Origin: Dysgonomonas sp. BGC7
Lineage (GTDB): Bacteria > Bacteroidota > Bacteroidia > Bacteroidales > Dysgonomonadaceae
NCBI RefSeq assembly: GCF_001261735.1
Contig: NZ_CVRP01000008.1
Coordinates: 1-64,000 of the forward strand
Direction: 5' to 3'
Length of the DNA stretch: 64,000 nucleotides
The position numbers and the translations under genes are program-made. Each line of letters opens with the position of its first letter. Positions within the stretch are counted from its first letter, which is position 1. The notes beneath the pieces are model-generated. The model was not told where the DNA came from. It searched no databases and saw only the letters and a program-made list of their open reading frames with translations. This document shows positions 33,934-43,432 of this stretch, piece after piece.

Positions 33934-36174
33934 ATGAGAAAATTAGGTTTGAAAACTTTATGTTTATTCGTGTTTTGCGCAATGTTTGGTTATCTGTCTG
34001 CGCAGCACAATACAGAGAACCGGATTGAAGAAATACTTTCGCGGATGACTCTACGCCAGAAAATAGGGCAGATGAATCAGGTCAATGCCCGAAAACCCGA
34101 CGAAAAGCTCTACAAGCAGATTCGGAATGGAGAGGTGGGTTCTATTCTTAATGCCGAAGATCCGGTTCTTTTAAATCAGTTGCAAAAAATAGCTGTGGAA
34201 GAATCTTCTCTTGGGATTCCTGTTGTTTTTGCGCGTGATGTAATTCATGGCTTCAAAACTATCTTCCCCATCCCTTTAGGTCAAGCAGCATCTTTCAACC
34301 CTGAGATAGTAGAAACGGGGGCTCGTATAGCTGCCGTTGAAGCCTCAGAAAATGGTGTTCGCTGGACATTCGCTCCCATGATGGATATCTCGCGCGATCC
34401 CCGTTGGGGACGCATTGCCGAAAGCTTTGGGGAAGATACTTATTTGTCAGAGGAGATGGCGATTGCTATGGTAAGAGGGTTTCAGGGAGAAGATTTATCA
34501 CAACCTTCGTCTATTGCTGCCTGTGCCAAACATTTTATTGGCTATGGGGCTGTGGAAGGGGGACGTGATTATAATATATCAAATATTCCCGAACGACAGT
34601 TGAGAAATATCTACCTACCTCCCTTCGAGCGCTCTATAAAAGAAACGGGTTGTGCTACTATTATGACCTCATTCAATGCTAATGATGGCGTTCCTCCCAG
34701 TGCGAGTAAATTTTTACTTACCGATCTGTTGAGAGACGAATGGAAGTTCGATGGGGTTGTAGTTTCGGATTGGGCATCAGTGAGTATTATGGTTACTCAG
34801 GGCTTTTGTGATGATCGTAAAAATGCAGCCCTTAAAGCTGCTAATGCCGGAATGGAAATGGAAATGGTGTCAGGATGCTATACAGATTATTTGGAACAGT
34901 TAGTGAAAGAGGGTAAAGTCTCAGAAAAAACGATTGATAATGCTGTAAGAAATATTCTTAGATTAAAGTACAGACTTGGTCTTTTCGAGAAACCATATAC
35001 AGATCTTACTTCGGAGCGTAAAGTATATAGTGAGGCTCACTTACGAGCTGCAAAGCAGGCTGCTGAAGAATCATTTGTGTTACTGAAAAATCAGAATAAT
35101 ATTCTGCCATTGGGGAATAAAGTGAAGAATGTCGCTATTATAGGTCCTTTGGCAGATGCCCCTCACGATCAAATGGGTACATGGTGTTTCGATGGAGAGA
35201 AAGAGCATACACAAACTCCATTGAATGCATTGAAAAAGCAATTTGGTGAAAATGTAAATTTCATTTACGAACAGACTCTTGCTTTCAGTAGAGATAGGGA
35301 TAAGTCTCGTTTTGCTCAAGCCATTGAGGCTGCTAAACAATCCGATGTTGTCTTACTATTTGTCGGAGAAGAATCCATCCTGTCTGGCGAAGCTCATTCT
35401 TTGGCAGACCTTGATTTAGTAGGAGTTCAGTCCGAATTATTGGAAGAGTTGAGCAAGGCTGGTAAGCCAATAATAACTATTGTGATGGCGGGGCGTCCGC
35501 TTACTATAGCAAAAGAAATGGCACAATCTTCGGCTGTCTTATATGCGTGGCATCCCGGAACGATGGGAGGCCCTGCCATTGCCGATGTTCTTTTCGGAAA
35601 GTCATATCCTAGCGGTAAACTCCCGGTAACATTTCCCCGCTATGTAGGACAAATTCCTCTCTATTACAATTATGAAAGAATAGGACGTCCGGCAAAGAAA
35701 AATGAAGTCCTATTAAATGATATACCATTAGAGGCAAAACAATCTTCGCTCGGAAATACATCATATTACCTCGATGCGGGTTTTGATGCGTTGTTTGATT
35801 TCGGATACGGTCTGTCATATACTACTTTCGAATATTCAGATCTGGTTTTGTCAAAATATACACTAACCAAAGATGAAACTCTACAAGTGAGTGTAATTCT
35901 AAAAAATACAGGTAGCCATGAAGGATGTGAAGTCGTACAGCTTTATACTGCCGACGTGGCAGCATCTGCATCGCCTCTAGTCAAAGAACTTAAAGGATTT
36001 AAACGTATAATTCTAAAGCCGGGAGAGCAGAAAAAAGTGATCTTCGAATTACCAATAGAGAAATTAGCATTTTGGAATACGCAAATGGAAAAAGTTGTAG
36101 AGCCCGGTAAGTTTGAAATAATGATCGGAGGTAATAGTGTCGATTTATTGAAAAGTAGTTTTGTTGTAAATTGA
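33934..36174 (+). CDS. GH3 beta-glycosidase (BglX-like)
   Basis: This 746-residue exo-enzyme has a signal peptide (1-23, ending YLSAQ) and no lipobox, so it is periplasmic. The N-terminal GH3 barrel contains the substrate-binding KH-F block (CAKHFIGYGAVEGGRDY) and the nucleophile D279 in FDGVVVSDWASV. The alpha/beta sandwich domain follows (about 375-590), then a fibronectin-III-like domain (about 650-740, with HEGCEVVQLYTAD). Layout and length match beta-glucosidases and beta-xylosidases of the BglX type. It probably frees terminal beta-linked glucose or xylose from imported oligosaccharides. Confidence 0.93.
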   Translation: MRKLGLKTLCLFVFCAMFGYLSAQHNTENRIEEILSRMTLRQKIGQMNQVNARKPDEKLYKQIRNGEVGSILNAEDPVLLNQLQKIAVEESSLGIPVVFARDVIHGFKTIFPIPLGQAASFNPEIVETGARIAAVEASENGVRWTFAPMMDISRDPRWGRIAESFGEDTYLSEEMAIAMVRGFQGEDLSQPSSIAACAKHFIGYGAVEGGRDYNISNIPERQLRNIYLPPFERSIKETGCATIMTSFNANDGVPPSASKFLLTDLLRDEWKFDGVVVSDWASVSIMVTQGFCDDRKNAALKAANAGMEMEMVSGCYTDYLEQLVKEGKVSEKTIDNAVRNILRLKYRLGLFEKPYTDLTSERKVYSEAHLRAAKQAAEESFVLLKNQNNILPLGNKVKNVAIIGPLADAPHDQMGTWCFDGEKEHTQTPLNALKKQFGENVNFIYEQTLAFSRDRDKSRFAQAIEAAKQSDVVLLFVGEESILSGEAHSLADLDLVGVQSELLEELSKAGKPIITIVMAGRPLTIAKEMAQSSAVLYAWHPGTMGGPAIADVLFGKSYPSGKLPVTFPRYVGQIPLYYNYERIGRPAKKNEVLLNDIPLEAKQSSLGNTSYYLDAGFDALFDFGYGLSYTTFEYSDLVLSKYTLTKDETLQVSVILKNTGSHEGCEVVQLYTADVAASASPLVKELKGFKRIILKPGEQKKVIFELPIEKLAFWNTQMEKVVEPGKFEIMIGGNSVDLLKSSFVVN

Positions 36175-36190
36175 ATAAAATATAATTATA

Positions 36191-37996
36191 ATGAAGAAAA
36201 TACTGACAGGGTTAATATCCTTGTTTATATTTAGTAGCCTTTGTGCAAAAGAAATACCTTTAGTTTCGAATATATATGCAAGAACATATATGAGTCTTAA
36301 CGGGAAGTGGAATTATGTAATAGATCCTCTCGAAAATGGCTATTATGACTACAGGCTTAAGCCATTTAAAGAAAATGGCTTTTTTGAAAATAAGAAAGCA
36401 GCTAGTCCTTCCGATCTTGTAGAATACAATCTTGATACATCTCCCATAATGAATATTCCGGGCGACTGGAACATGCGCGATCCTAACTTATTTGTCTACG
36501 AGGGAACAGTCTGGTTTAAGAAAGACTTTCTCTATACCAAAAAATCAGGGAATAGAGATATCCTGTATTTTGGGGCTGTAAATTACGATGCTAAAGTATA
36601 TGTAAATGGTAAGCTTGTAGGTGCGCATATTGGAGGTTATACTCCTTTCAATTTTGATGTAACTGATGTTGTTAAGGACGGCAAGAACTTCGTAGTTGTT
36701 AAAGTTGACAATAAGAGAGCTAAAGATAATGTACCTACTGTGAATATGGATTGGTGGAACTATGGGGGGATTACTCGTGATGTGATGATAGCTCAGGTTC
36801 CCGATACCTATATTGAGGATTATTCTATACAACTGAAAAAAGATGAGCAAGGCCTTATTTCAGGTTGGGTAAAGTTAAACACAGCTTCAGCCGGTCAAAA
36901 TATTTCTATACAGGTTCCGGAACTTAAACTCAGGCTGCAACTGACAACAGATACAGAAGGCAAAGTCACCTTTGAAACAAAAGTAAAACCTGTTTTTTGG
37001 TCTCCGGAAAATCCAAAGCTGTATGATGTTATAATCAGCAAAAATGATGAGAAGATAAACGATCAGATTGGTTTTAGAATAATAGAGACAAAGGGTAAAG
37101 AAATATTGCTGAATGGAAAAAAGGTATTTCTCAGAGGGATAAGTATTCATGAAGAGGCTCCGTACGAACGAGGACGGGCATGGTCGAAAGAAGATGCCGT
37201 AACACTTCTTACATGGGCAAAAGAGATGGGCTGCAACTATGTTCGTCTTGCACATTACCCTCACAACGAAATAATGGTGCGTGAGGCAGAAAAATTAGGT
37301 TTGATGGTTTGGTCTGAAATTCCTGTTTATTGGACTATTTCGTGGGATAATCCTGATACATACCGGAATGCTCAGAACCAGTTGTATGATATGATCTATA
37401 GAGATAAGAACCGCTGTGCTGTTGTGATCTGGTCTATTGCAAATGAGACTCCTCATAGCGATGCACGTGACAGATTTCTTCGCGACCTATCCCAATATGC
37501 TCGTCAGCAGGACAATACTCGTCTTATAAGTATGGCTATGGAAGTAACTAAGGCTCCTGATAACCTTAATAAGCTGGATGACAACATGAACGAATATGTA
37601 GATGTTATCAGTTTTAATCAGTATATAGGCTGGTATAGAGCTTCTAATGAGGCTGCACGATTAATGAAGTGGGAGATTCCTTACAACAAACCTGTTATTA
37701 TCAGCGAATTTGGAGGTAGTGCATTACAAGGTTTGCACGGAGACAAAACCGAACGATGGACAGAAGAATATCAGGAAGAATTATATATTCGCAACCTTGA
37801 GATGTTAGATAAAATAGATGGACTATCAGGCTTATCTCCTTGGATCTTAGTTGATTTTCGTTCACCACGTCGTCAGTTACCCGATGTGCAGGACTTTTTT
37901 AACCGAAAAGGTCTCGTTTCAAGTTGGGGAATAAAGAAAAAGGCTTTCTTTGTGATGCAAAACTACTATAACAAGAAAAAAACAGAATATAAATAA
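36191..37996 (+). CDS. GH2 glycosidase, beta-glucuronidase-like length
   Basis: This 601-residue protein has a signal peptide (about 1-19, ending SSLCAK). It shows the three-domain GH2 core: jelly-roll sugar-binding domain (about 28-205), immunoglobulin-like domain (about 207-297) and catalytic barrel (about 300-595). The acid/base E419 lies in VVIWSIANETPHS and the nucleophile E506 in PVIISEFGGSALQG. VFLRGISIHEEAP opens the barrel. The length is close to short GH2 enzymes such as beta-glucuronidase and well below LacZ. It may remove glucuronic acid, galactose or another beta-linked cap from hemicellulose fragments. It lies 16 bases from each neighbouring GH3 gene. Confidence 0.9.
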   Translation: MKKILTGLISLFIFSSLCAKEIPLVSNIYARTYMSLNGKWNYVIDPLENGYYDYRLKPFKENGFFENKKAASPSDLVEYNLDTSPIMNIPGDWNMRDPNLFVYEGTVWFKKDFLYTKKSGNRDILYFGAVNYDAKVYVNGKLVGAHIGGYTPFNFDVTDVVKDGKNFVVVKVDNKRAKDNVPTVNMDWWNYGGITRDVMIAQVPDTYIEDYSIQLKKDEQGLISGWVKLNTASAGQNISIQVPELKLRLQLTTDTEGKVTFETKVKPVFWSPENPKLYDVIISKNDEKINDQIGFRIIETKGKEILLNGKKVFLRGISIHEEAPYERGRAWSKEDAVTLLTWAKEMGCNYVRLAHYPHNEIMVREAEKLGLMVWSEIPVYWTISWDNPDTYRNAQNQLYDMIYRDKNRCAVVIWSIANETPHSDARDRFLRDLSQYARQQDNTRLISMAMEVTKAPDNLNKLDDNMNEYVDVISFNQYIGWYRASNEAARLMKWEIPYNKPVIISEFGGSALQGLHGDKTERWTEEYQEELYIRNLEMLDKIDGLSGLSPWILVDFRSPRRQLPDVQDFFNRKGLVSSWGIKKKAFFVMQNYYNKKKTEYK

Positions 37997-38011
37997 AAAA
38001 CAGTAAGCTAA

Positions 38012-40387
38012 ATGACAAGAAACTTATTATCCTTTTTTGTTCTCTGTTGTATTTCTGTAGCCCCTGTTCTGGCTCAGAAAACGAATGCGATTTACAAGAA
38101 TGGTTGGATTGATTTCAATAAGAACGGAGTAAAAGACGTTTACGAAGATCCTTCGGCAAATATAGACGATCGGGTTGTAAACCTTCTGTCTCAGATGTCA
38201 GTAGAAGAAAAAACATGTCAGCTTGCTACGCTCTACGGATCGGGGCGTGTGCTTCAGGATATGGAACCTACTGCTGCATGGAAAAATGAAGTATGGAAAG
38301 ATGGTATTGCCAACATTGATGAGCAAGCCAATGGAATAGGTAAATTAGGAGAGCAACTCTCTTTTCCTTATGCCAAAAGTATAGAAAACAGACATGCCAT
38401 TCAGCGATGGTTTGTCGAAGAAACTCGTTTGGGTATTCCTGTAGATTATACCAACGAAGGTATTCGGGGGCTGTGTCATACCAAAGCAACTATGTTTCCT
38501 GCCCAATGCGGACAGGGAGCTACATGGAATCCATCTCTTATACGTCAAATTGCGGATGTCACAGCTAAAGAAGCAATAGCTTTAGGATATACCAATATTT
38601 ATTCACCTATTCTGGATGTCTCACGAGATCCTCGTTGGGGGCGTGTTGTTGAATGCTACAGTGAAGATCCTTATCTGACTGGGACATTGGGAAAACAGAT
38701 GATAGAGGGCTTACAGTCGCACGGACTTGTTGCCACGCCCAAGCATTTTGCAGTGTATAGTATTCCTGTTGGGGGAAGGGATGAGGGTACACGTACCGAT
38801 CCTCATGTTGCTCCACGCGAAATGAGAACTTTATTGTTAGAACCCTTTCGTCAGGCTTTTCAGGAAGCAGGAGCTTTGGGGGTGATGAGCTCCTATAATG
38901 ACTACGATGGAGAGCCGATAACCGGAAGCTATCATTTTCTAACCGAAATACTTCGCCAGCAATGGGGATTCAAGGGTTATGTTGTATCAGACAGTGAGGC
39001 AGTAGAATTTCTCCATAGCAAGCACAAAGTGGTGAAAGATCAGAAAGAAGCTGCTGCTCTTGCCATCACTGCCGGTATGAATGTTCGTACGCATTTCACT
39101 CCTCCCAAAGACTTTATTCTACCTCTTCGTCAGGCTATTGATGAGGGACTTGTTTCTATGGAGACAATAGATAAACGTGTAGGAGAAGTATTACGAGTGA
39201 AGTTTATTATGGGATTATTCGATAATCCATATAAAGGTGATACGAAAACCGTAGATAAAATAGTACACAGTAAAGAGCATCAGAATCTTTCTTTGCAGGC
39301 TGCATTAGAGTCTATGGTATTGCTAAAGAATGAAAGTAATACACTACCACTTTCCAAAGATCTGAAAAAGATCGCTGTTATAGGCCCTAACGCAGATGAA
39401 GTTGAAGAACTTATATGCAGATATGGTCCGGCAAATGCTCCCATCAAGAGTGTATATAAAGGTATCAAAGAATACTTGCCAAAAGCGGAAGTGAGATATG
39501 CGAAAGGCTGTAACATTATAGATAAGAATTTTCCTGAAAGTGAGCTATATGATATCTCTCTCGATCAGGAGGAGCAGAAAATGATTGATGAAGCTGTTGC
39601 TTTGGCACAGACATCTGAGGTTGCTATCGTAGTATTAGGAGGTAATGAAAGAACGGTGAGGGAAGAGTTCTCCCGATCAGAACTAAATCTGATAGGCCGT
39701 CAGGAACAACTGCTGAAAGCTGTATATGCAACAGGAAAACCTGTGGTGCTTCTTCTCATAGACGGGCGTGCAGCAACAATAAACTGGGCAGCAAAATATA
39801 TTCCGGCAATTATACATGGGTGGTTTCCCGGCGAATTTATGGGCAATGCTGTAGCTCAGACTCTCTTTGGTGATTATAATCCCGGAGGAAAACTTGCCGT
39901 TACATTTCCCAAGTCGGTAGGGCAGATCCCTTATGCTTTTCCGTTTAAACCTGCTGCCGACTCGAAAGGAAAAGTTCGTGTGGACGGAGCATTATACCCT
40001 TTTGGCTATGGGTTAAGTTATACAACATTCGAATATAGTGGTCTGAATATAGATAAACCTCAGATAGGAACTCATCATAATATTACACTGAGTTGTAATG
40101 TAAGGAATACAGGTTCCAAAGAAGGAGATGAAATTGTTCAGTTATATATCAGAGATAATCATAGCTCTGTTACTACCTATGAAAAAGTATTGAGAGGCTT
40201 TGAACGTATACACCTGAAACCCGGAGAAGAAAAAACGGTTCATTTTACTCTTACTCCTCAGGACTTAGGTTTGTGGAATAAGCATAATGACTTTGTTGTA
40301 GAGCCCGGAACCTTCTCGGTTATGGTAGGTGCTTCCTCTGAAAATATACTATTGAAAGGTACTTTTGAGGTGATAAATCCTCTTTAA
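38012..40387 (+). CDS. GH3 beta-glycosidase, second enzyme of the locus
   Basis: This 791-residue periplasmic protein has signal peptide 1-22 (ending PVLAQ). The barrel domain has ATPKHFAVYSIPVGGRDEG and the nucleophile D327 in FKGYVVSDSEAVEFL. The alpha/beta domain and an FnIII-like C-terminal domain (about 690-785) follow. A short insert after the signal, WIDFNKNGVKDVYEDPSAN, resembles a dockerin-like calcium loop and is common in this GH3 subgroup. It differs clearly from the GH3 at 33934, so the two probably act on different terminal sugars or linkages. It is the last gene of the PUL. Confidence 0.93.
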   Translation: MTRNLLSFFVLCCISVAPVLAQKTNAIYKNGWIDFNKNGVKDVYEDPSANIDDRVVNLLSQMSVEEKTCQLATLYGSGRVLQDMEPTAAWKNEVWKDGIANIDEQANGIGKLGEQLSFPYAKSIENRHAIQRWFVEETRLGIPVDYTNEGIRGLCHTKATMFPAQCGQGATWNPSLIRQIADVTAKEAIALGYTNIYSPILDVSRDPRWGRVVECYSEDPYLTGTLGKQMIEGLQSHGLVATPKHFAVYSIPVGGRDEGTRTDPHVAPREMRTLLLEPFRQAFQEAGALGVMSSYNDYDGEPITGSYHFLTEILRQQWGFKGYVVSDSEAVEFLHSKHKVVKDQKEAAALAITAGMNVRTHFTPPKDFILPLRQAIDEGLVSMETIDKRVGEVLRVKFIMGLFDNPYKGDTKTVDKIVHSKEHQNLSLQAALESMVLLKNESNTLPLSKDLKKIAVIGPNADEVEELICRYGPANAPIKSVYKGIKEYLPKAEVRYAKGCNIIDKNFPESELYDISLDQEEQKMIDEAVALAQTSEVAIVVLGGNERTVREEFSRSELNLIGRQEQLLKAVYATGKPVVLLLIDGRAATINWAAKYIPAIIHGWFPGEFMGNAVAQTLFGDYNPGGKLAVTFPKSVGQIPYAFPFKPAADSKGKVRVDGALYPFGYGLSYTTFEYSGLNIDKPQIGTHHNITLSCNVRNTGSKEGDEIVQLYIRDNHSSVTTYEKVLRGFERIHLKPGEEKTVHFTLTPQDLGLWNKHNDFVVEPGTFSVMVGASSENILLKGTFEVINPL

Positions 40388-40400
40388 ATAAAACAATTAA

Positions 40401-40437
40401 AAGGTTGTGTGACCTCTCAAGGCACACAACCTTTTTT
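40401..40437. terminator. Bidirectional terminator between the PUL and the ECF operon
   Basis: AAGGTTGTGTG (40401-40411) pairs with CACACAACCTT (40423-40433), giving an 11-base-pair stem. T-runs follow on the plus strand (40432-40437) and, as TTTTAATTG, on the minus strand. It lies in the 53-base gap between two convergent genes. Confidence 0.9.
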
Positions 40438-40440
40438 ATT

Positions 40441-41970
40441 CTATCTGCTTTGTTTCTCTAAGATTTGTAAAACAGACTCTCTTAATTTATCTTCCTGTAC
40501 AATAATATTAAAACTACCCCAGAAGTCTTTATCGTATTCGAATCTAGCATCTGAGAAAATTTTATTCACTGCGACTCTATCTTCTTTTGGGATAGGAAGA
40601 ACGTTTTCTACTTCTGTCATACAGTTGACCATTTCGCACCATACATCTAATGAAGAACTGAATAACCTTCTTTTTTCTTTAACCCTGAAATTAAGGTCTA
40701 TTCTTATATGATTTATATAATATACACCATCCAGCTCCTTATATGTAAGTAAATAACGGGCTTGTTTAGGTGTGAGATCAAGTGATTTGCTCTTTTTCTC
40801 AATTAAAGCCCCCGCTACTTTCTTTATGTAATCCGGATGTACCTCAAATTCAGCCTGTAACAATGCATGGTTCTCTGTGTCAATATACAGATCTCCCTTA
40901 AAAAGAGCTTCTTTTATATTTGGTTTCTGCTCGAATGAAATGATATATACTTTTCGCCCGTCTATTACTGTCATGTTTGTATAAGTATAATCATATAACT
41001 GATCTTTGTTGTTTGCCAGAAAATCGGGAATAGTTTTCACTATATCCAGTTGCAAGCATGAGTATATTCCAGATCTCATTTTAGCAATAATCAGCTCTTC
41101 ATGTCTTCTGTCGTTTATCTGCCTTTTCTTTAATAACTTTACCTGATAATTGTCTGAATTATCATTATATCCCGTCTTATATATTTTGAGTACTGCCTCT
41201 GTTAAGTCTATATCTTTATTTCTAACCCGGACACCCTCCCTGTAAAAAGCTGTAGAGTAGACGGGAGCTGCTGCATAATTTTGTTCTCTTTTCTCCAGCA
41301 TTTCTGCCAGTATATCTTTTGGGGTGATAGCACGTACAACTACTTCTTGAAGAGGAACGATTTTAGGCTCCAGCGAAAAAGCCATGTATTTGTCTGCTAA
41401 TAGAAATGTTTTAACATTTCCGCTCTGATAGCCGACATGTGAGAATCGTATTGATGATGATAACAACGAATCGGGTAAAACTAGCTTGAATTCGCCGTCC
41501 TGATTCGTTATTGTACCAATAGGATGATCTGTTATTCCTACTGCTGCATAGGGTATGGGTGTGCCCGAAAGTTTGTCGTAAAGCTGTCCATGGACTGTAA
41601 ATATTTCTTCCTTCGGGGGAGCTGATTCTGATGATGTTTCTTGCTTTTCCTCTCTTGGTGAAGAGATGAGAATGTAATTTTCTATAATGGACAATCTTAT
41701 ATTTTTGTTTCCTGTTATTGTATATATTGCCTCTCTTATAGTGTATTCTCCTTTACTTATGCTTGCAGGCTTATTGTTGTCAATTACCTCACTGTCATAT
41801 ATAAACAGAAAGCCTGTTTTATCTGATACGTCTTTTAATAGTTTGTATATATTTTCTTTCTTTCGGGGCAATTTAATTTTACGATCCAATTCCCCATTGT
41901 CTGCTTTTACTATTGTAGATAATAGCAAATTGGTAAATAGACAAATGGTTGTCAGAATCGTTTTATACAT
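40441..41970 (-). CDS. STN-domain and carboxypeptidase-regulatory-domain protein without a TonB receptor barrel
   Basis: This 509-residue exported protein has signal peptide 1-23. An STN domain (about 30-105, with YKLLKDVSDKTGFLFIYDSEV and YTIREAIYTIT) is the module that TonB-dependent transducers use to contact FecR. A carboxypeptidase-regulatory-like domain (about 125-212, with SGTPIPYAAVGITDHPIGT) follows. The remaining 290 residues are beta-rich, include FYREGVRVRNKDIDLTEAV, and end YDKDFWGSFNIIVQEDKL. This C-terminal part is shared with the protein at 43433-44689. No plug or large barrel exists. It directly follows FecR by 7 bases, so it is placed as the signal-giving partner. Its C-terminal fold is not recognised with certainty. 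Confidence 0.85.
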   Translation of the reverse strand: MYKTILTTICLFTNLLLSTIVKADNGELDRKIKLPRKKENIYKLLKDVSDKTGFLFIYDSEVIDNNKPASISKGEYTIREAIYTITGNKNIRLSIIENYILISSPREEKQETSSESAPPKEEIFTVHGQLYDKLSGTPIPYAAVGITDHPIGTITNQDGEFKLVLPDSLLSSSIRFSHVGYQSGNVKTFLLADKYMAFSLEPKIVPLQEVVVRAITPKDILAEMLEKREQNYAAAPVYSTAFYREGVRVRNKDIDLTEAVLKIYKTGYNDNSDNYQVKLLKKRQINDRRHEELIIAKMRSGIYSCLQLDIVKTIPDFLANNKDQLYDYTYTNMTVIDGRKVYIISFEQKPNIKEALFKGDLYIDTENHALLQAEFEVHPDYIKKVAGALIEKKSKSLDLTPKQARYLLTYKELDGVYYINHIRIDLNFRVKEKRRLFSSSLDVWCEMVNCMTEVENVLPIPKEDRVAVNKIFSDARFEYDKDFWGSFNIIVQEDKLRESVLQILEKQSR

Positions 41971-41977
41971 TCGTTTC

Positions 41978-42823
41978 TTATTTTGAGATCATAATGATAT
42001 TTCCTTCTTCTTTGTACTGTAGGTTGAGCGCTACACAGATTAATTGTGCTATCACAGTTGTCGGTTCTTTGTCAAAAGTTACAGTCAATAGTCTGTTTTC
42101 TATTTCAGGACTTATTTCAATTCTCTTTTCTCCCTTTATATTCAGATTTATAACTTTCACTATATCAGTAAGCCGCTCTTCTTTAAAGTGCATTTGCCCC
42201 ATATATTTATTGAAGATGTATGGATTTTCTGTCGGGGAAACGGATAACTGCCCTTTACTTATTTCTGCTGTTTCTCCTTTTTTTATTCTGAAACTTTTAT
42301 TACTGCTTTTTATAGTGACCGATACTAATCCATGCTGTACTGATAAAGAGAAAATGTCTTTATTAGTGCAATTAACATTAAAAGCTGTTCCTAATACTTC
42401 TATTCGGACAGATTCTGTTTCTATAATAAAAGGCTGCTCGGGATTTCGTGCAATGTCGAAATAAGCATCGCCTTGTAAATATATTTGACGCTTATCTCCT
42501 TCAAACGATTTCGGATATTTCAATGAAGTTTCGGTGTTTAAGTAGACGATAGAGCCATCATTCAGCGTTTTTACTATTATCCCTGTCTCTTCATAATTTT
42601 GTAATGCCAACATTTCTTCGTCTCTGTTTTCTTTACTTAAGGCTATGTATAATCCTGAACAAAGAATACAAAGTACGGCAATAGCAGCAACCCATTTTAG
42701 AGAATAAGGAAGTCTCTTTTTCTGTACTTTTTCGTCCGGTAACAAGCTGTCTTGTTTCAGACGGCTATGAAGAGAGAGCCAGGCGTTATCTGTTTGTTTT
42801 TCTATTTTGTTTTTCGAAATCAT
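41978..42823 (-). CDS. FecR-family anti-sigma factor
   Basis: This 281-residue inner-membrane protein has a short cytoplasmic N-terminal part (about 1-45, DNAWLSLHSRLKQDSLLPD) expected to hold the sigma factor. One membrane helix follows (about 49-66, AAIAVLCILCSGLYIAL). The FecR domain (about 80-185) contains GSIVYLNTETSLKYPKSF and GDAYFDIARNPEQPF. A C-terminal STN-like secretin region (DUF4974, about 205-280) ends the protein. Its start overlaps the sigma gene by four bases, so the two are made together. It would receive the periplasmic signal and free or activate the sigma factor. Confidence 0.95.
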   Translation of the reverse strand: MISKNKIEKQTDNAWLSLHSRLKQDSLLPDEKVQKKRLPYSLKWVAAIAVLCILCSGLYIALSKENRDEEMLALQNYEETGIIVKTLNDGSIVYLNTETSLKYPKSFEGDKRQIYLQGDAYFDIARNPEQPFIIETESVRIEVLGTAFNVNCTNKDIFSLSVQHGLVSVTIKSSNKSFRIKKGETAEISKGQLSVSPTENPYIFNKYMGQMHFKEERLTDIVKVINLNIKGEKRIEISPEIENRLLTVTFDKEPTTVIAQLICVALNLQYKEEGNIIMISK

Positions 42824-43368
42824 AATCTGTATTTATAATACTCTACTTCTTTTCGTAATGTTTTTAGAGCTTTTGTTATTTCTGCTTCTACTGTTTTTAT
42901 CGAGATAGAAAAAGAGTTGGCTATTTCTGTATATTTCATTCCATCGAAGCGGTGCATCTCAAATATTTGCTGTCTCCGTTTAGGCATTTTTTCGAGAGCT
43001 TTATTTATTATTGCGGCTAATTCCTCATATTCAATTTGCTCCGAGGGATTTAGAAAAGGCTCTTCTTTTTCGTTTATTATACTTTCTTCGTGACGTAGGC
43101 GGACATTCCTATGTTCAATATGTTGAAAGCATCGGTTGCGCACAGATACATATAGATAACTTTTTATAGATTTGAATATTCCCAGCGATTCACGATCGCG
43201 CCATAGGATATAGAATACATCCTGTACTATTTCTTCAGCTATCTCAGTCTGTTTTGTAATGCTAACAGCATAGAGGTGCAGAACGAAATAATGTTCTCGG
43301 AATAATTTTTCGAAGGTATTGACATTCCCATTCTTTATTTCTTTTGCTATTAGTATTTCATTCAACAT
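42820..43368 (-). CDS. ECF sigma factor (FecI-like)
   Basis: This 182-residue RNA polymerase sigma factor has region 2 (about 15-85, with FEKLFREHYFVLHLYAVS and EIAEEIVQDVFYILW) and region 4 (about 120-170, with PKRRQQIFEMHRFDGMKYTEIA, a helix-turn-helix). There is no sigma region 3, as in all ECF factors. It directs polymerase to its own set of promoters when its anti-sigma factor FecR allows. It lies 64 bases after the carboxypeptidase-domain gene at 43433, so it may share that transcript or use a promoter in the gap. Targets may include its own operon. Confidence 0.95.
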   Translation of the reverse strand: MLNEILIAKEIKNGNVNTFEKLFREHYFVLHLYAVSITKQTEIAEEIVQDVFYILWRDRESLGIFKSIKSYLYVSVRNRCFQHIEHRNVRLRHEESIINEKEEPFLNPSEQIEYEELAAIINKALEKMPKRRQQIFEMHRFDGMKYTEIANSFSISIKTVEAEITKALKTLRKEVEYYKYRL

Positions 43369-43432
43369 AAAAGCAGGATATAGAATGTAAATAAGTATGA
43401 TTCAAATGTATAAAAAGTTTTTATCAATCCGG

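Noticed and set aside
40441-41970. Reading the STN protein as a truncated SusC/TonB receptor
   Set aside because: The C-terminal 290 residues match the neighbouring paralogue and end naturally, and no plug motif is present, so it is a distinct architecture and not a broken receptor.
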